5,173 nt of DNA, from NCBI GenBank assembly GCA_035295665.1, contig DATGIQ010000502.1, positions 1-5,173 on the forward strand, written 5' to 3'. The translations under genes were made by a program, and so were the position numbers. The first letter of the stretch is position 1; the number at the start of each line of letters is the position of its first letter. Below, in pieces: positions 4,865 to 5,173 of the stretch. The notes beneath the pieces were generated by a model. The model worked only from the letters and a program-made list of their open reading frames with translations. It was not told where the DNA came from and made no database searches. Source of the stretch: DATGIQ01 sp035295665. GTDB lineage: Bacteria > Planctomycetota > Planctomycetia > Gemmatales > Gemmataceae.

Positions 4865-5173
4865 TTACGAGCTGGCCGTCCCCCCCGCTGGAATGTTGCC
4901 GTCGCCCGGGTTGGCGGCCGACTCCTCCGGTACGGAAGAGGAGGCGGACCCAGGCGAGCTCGGGGCCGCGGTCGTCCGTACCAAAGAAGGTGCTTCGACC
5001 ATCTGGAGCGTGTTCGGCGCGGCTGGTGCCGCCGGCGTGGCCGGGGGAGCAGCCGCCGGCGCAGTGTAAGTATCTTCCGATTCCTCTTCTTCCAGGTAAA
5101 CTTCATCGAGTTCCGTGTCGTCCACCTTGCGGCGCATCAACAAGTAAATGATCGTGCTGGCACTCCAGAAGTA
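4865..5173 (-). CDS. C-terminal end of a probable membrane protein (5' end outside window)
   Basis: The frame is open to the window edge; 102 residues are visible. The first 13 (YFWSASTIIYLLM) look like the end of a transmembrane helix, followed directly by RRK, a positive-inside anchor that places the rest in the cytoplasm. Next comes an acidic segment, VDDTELDEVYLEEEESED, and then an Ala/Pro/Ser/Thr-rich, low-complexity tail of about 75 residues ending in TAA at 4865-4867. TTG and ATG codons at 5143-5135 could be read as starts, but they would begin inside the helix and lack a ribosome site, so continuation upstream is far more likely. The function cannot be told from this part. The stop lies 16 bp before the isomerase-like start, so the two genes are almost certainly co-transcribed. 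The tail's bias makes it likely to vary quickly between relatives. Confidence 0.8.
   Translation of the reverse strand, partial: YFWSASTIIYLLMRRKVDDTELDEVYLEEEESEDTYTAPAAAPPATPAAPAAPNTLQMVEAPSLVRTTAAPSSPGSASSSVPEESAANPGDGNIPAGGTASS

Noticed and set aside
4849..5106. N-terminal extension of the isomerase-like protein by 86 residues
   Set aside because: The extension is Arg/Pro-rich, overlaps the upstream membrane protein frame, and ignores the strong GGAGG before ATG 4848.
1..5173. Mobile element, CRISPR array, tRNA, or defence/toxin-antitoxin system
   Set aside because: No transposase, integrase, regularly spaced repeats, tRNA-like clover leaf or paired toxin-antitoxin genes were seen; the small genes look like single conserved proteins.

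Overview
The window is GC-rich bacterial chromosome, tightly packed with genes, and looks like ordinary housekeeping and accessory-metabolism DNA. No phage, IS, CRISPR, tRNA or rRNA signal was seen. The gene mix points to the Planctomycetes, probably a Pirellula-like lineage: a group-1/2 type sigma-70 factor, a ROK kinase, a xylose-isomerase-like TIM-barrel protein, a lone glutamine amidotransferase, and several lineage-restricted-looking proteins with disordered or A/P-rich stretches. This assignment is inference from protein style, not from a marker gene.

Layout. The left half reads on the + strand: the C-terminal part of a sigma-70 factor (1-549, cut by the window edge), a ROK sugar kinase, probably glucokinase-like (647-1630), a highly charged, probably disordered protein with three RRGR-type basic repeats (1702-2382), and a small GNAT acetyltransferase (2418-2867). 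The right half reads on the - strand and converges on the GNAT gene, with 27 bp between the stop codons. In its transcription order it holds the C-terminal end of a membrane protein (5173-4865, cut by the window edge), a sugar phosphate isomerase/epimerase-like protein (4848-3850), a 91-residue protein of unknown function (3788-3513) and a TrpG/PabA glutamine amidotransferase (3470-2895).

How they fit together. The - strand genes are separated by 16, 61 and 42 bp and could be one transcription unit. The + strand pair 1702-2382/2418-2867 has a 35 bp gap and is likely co-transcribed. The sigma-kinase gap (97 bp) and the kinase-charged protein gap (71 bp) are larger, and each holds a T-run followed by a GCTRRSAT element that may be an extended -10 promoter. 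The neighbours do not form one obvious pathway.

No convincing new multi-gene system is visible. The points most worth a second look are the short tandem duplication spanning the kinase stop codon (1617-1648), the two matching intergenic promoter-like elements, the RRGR-repeat protein, and the small uncharacterised beta-rich protein before trpG.
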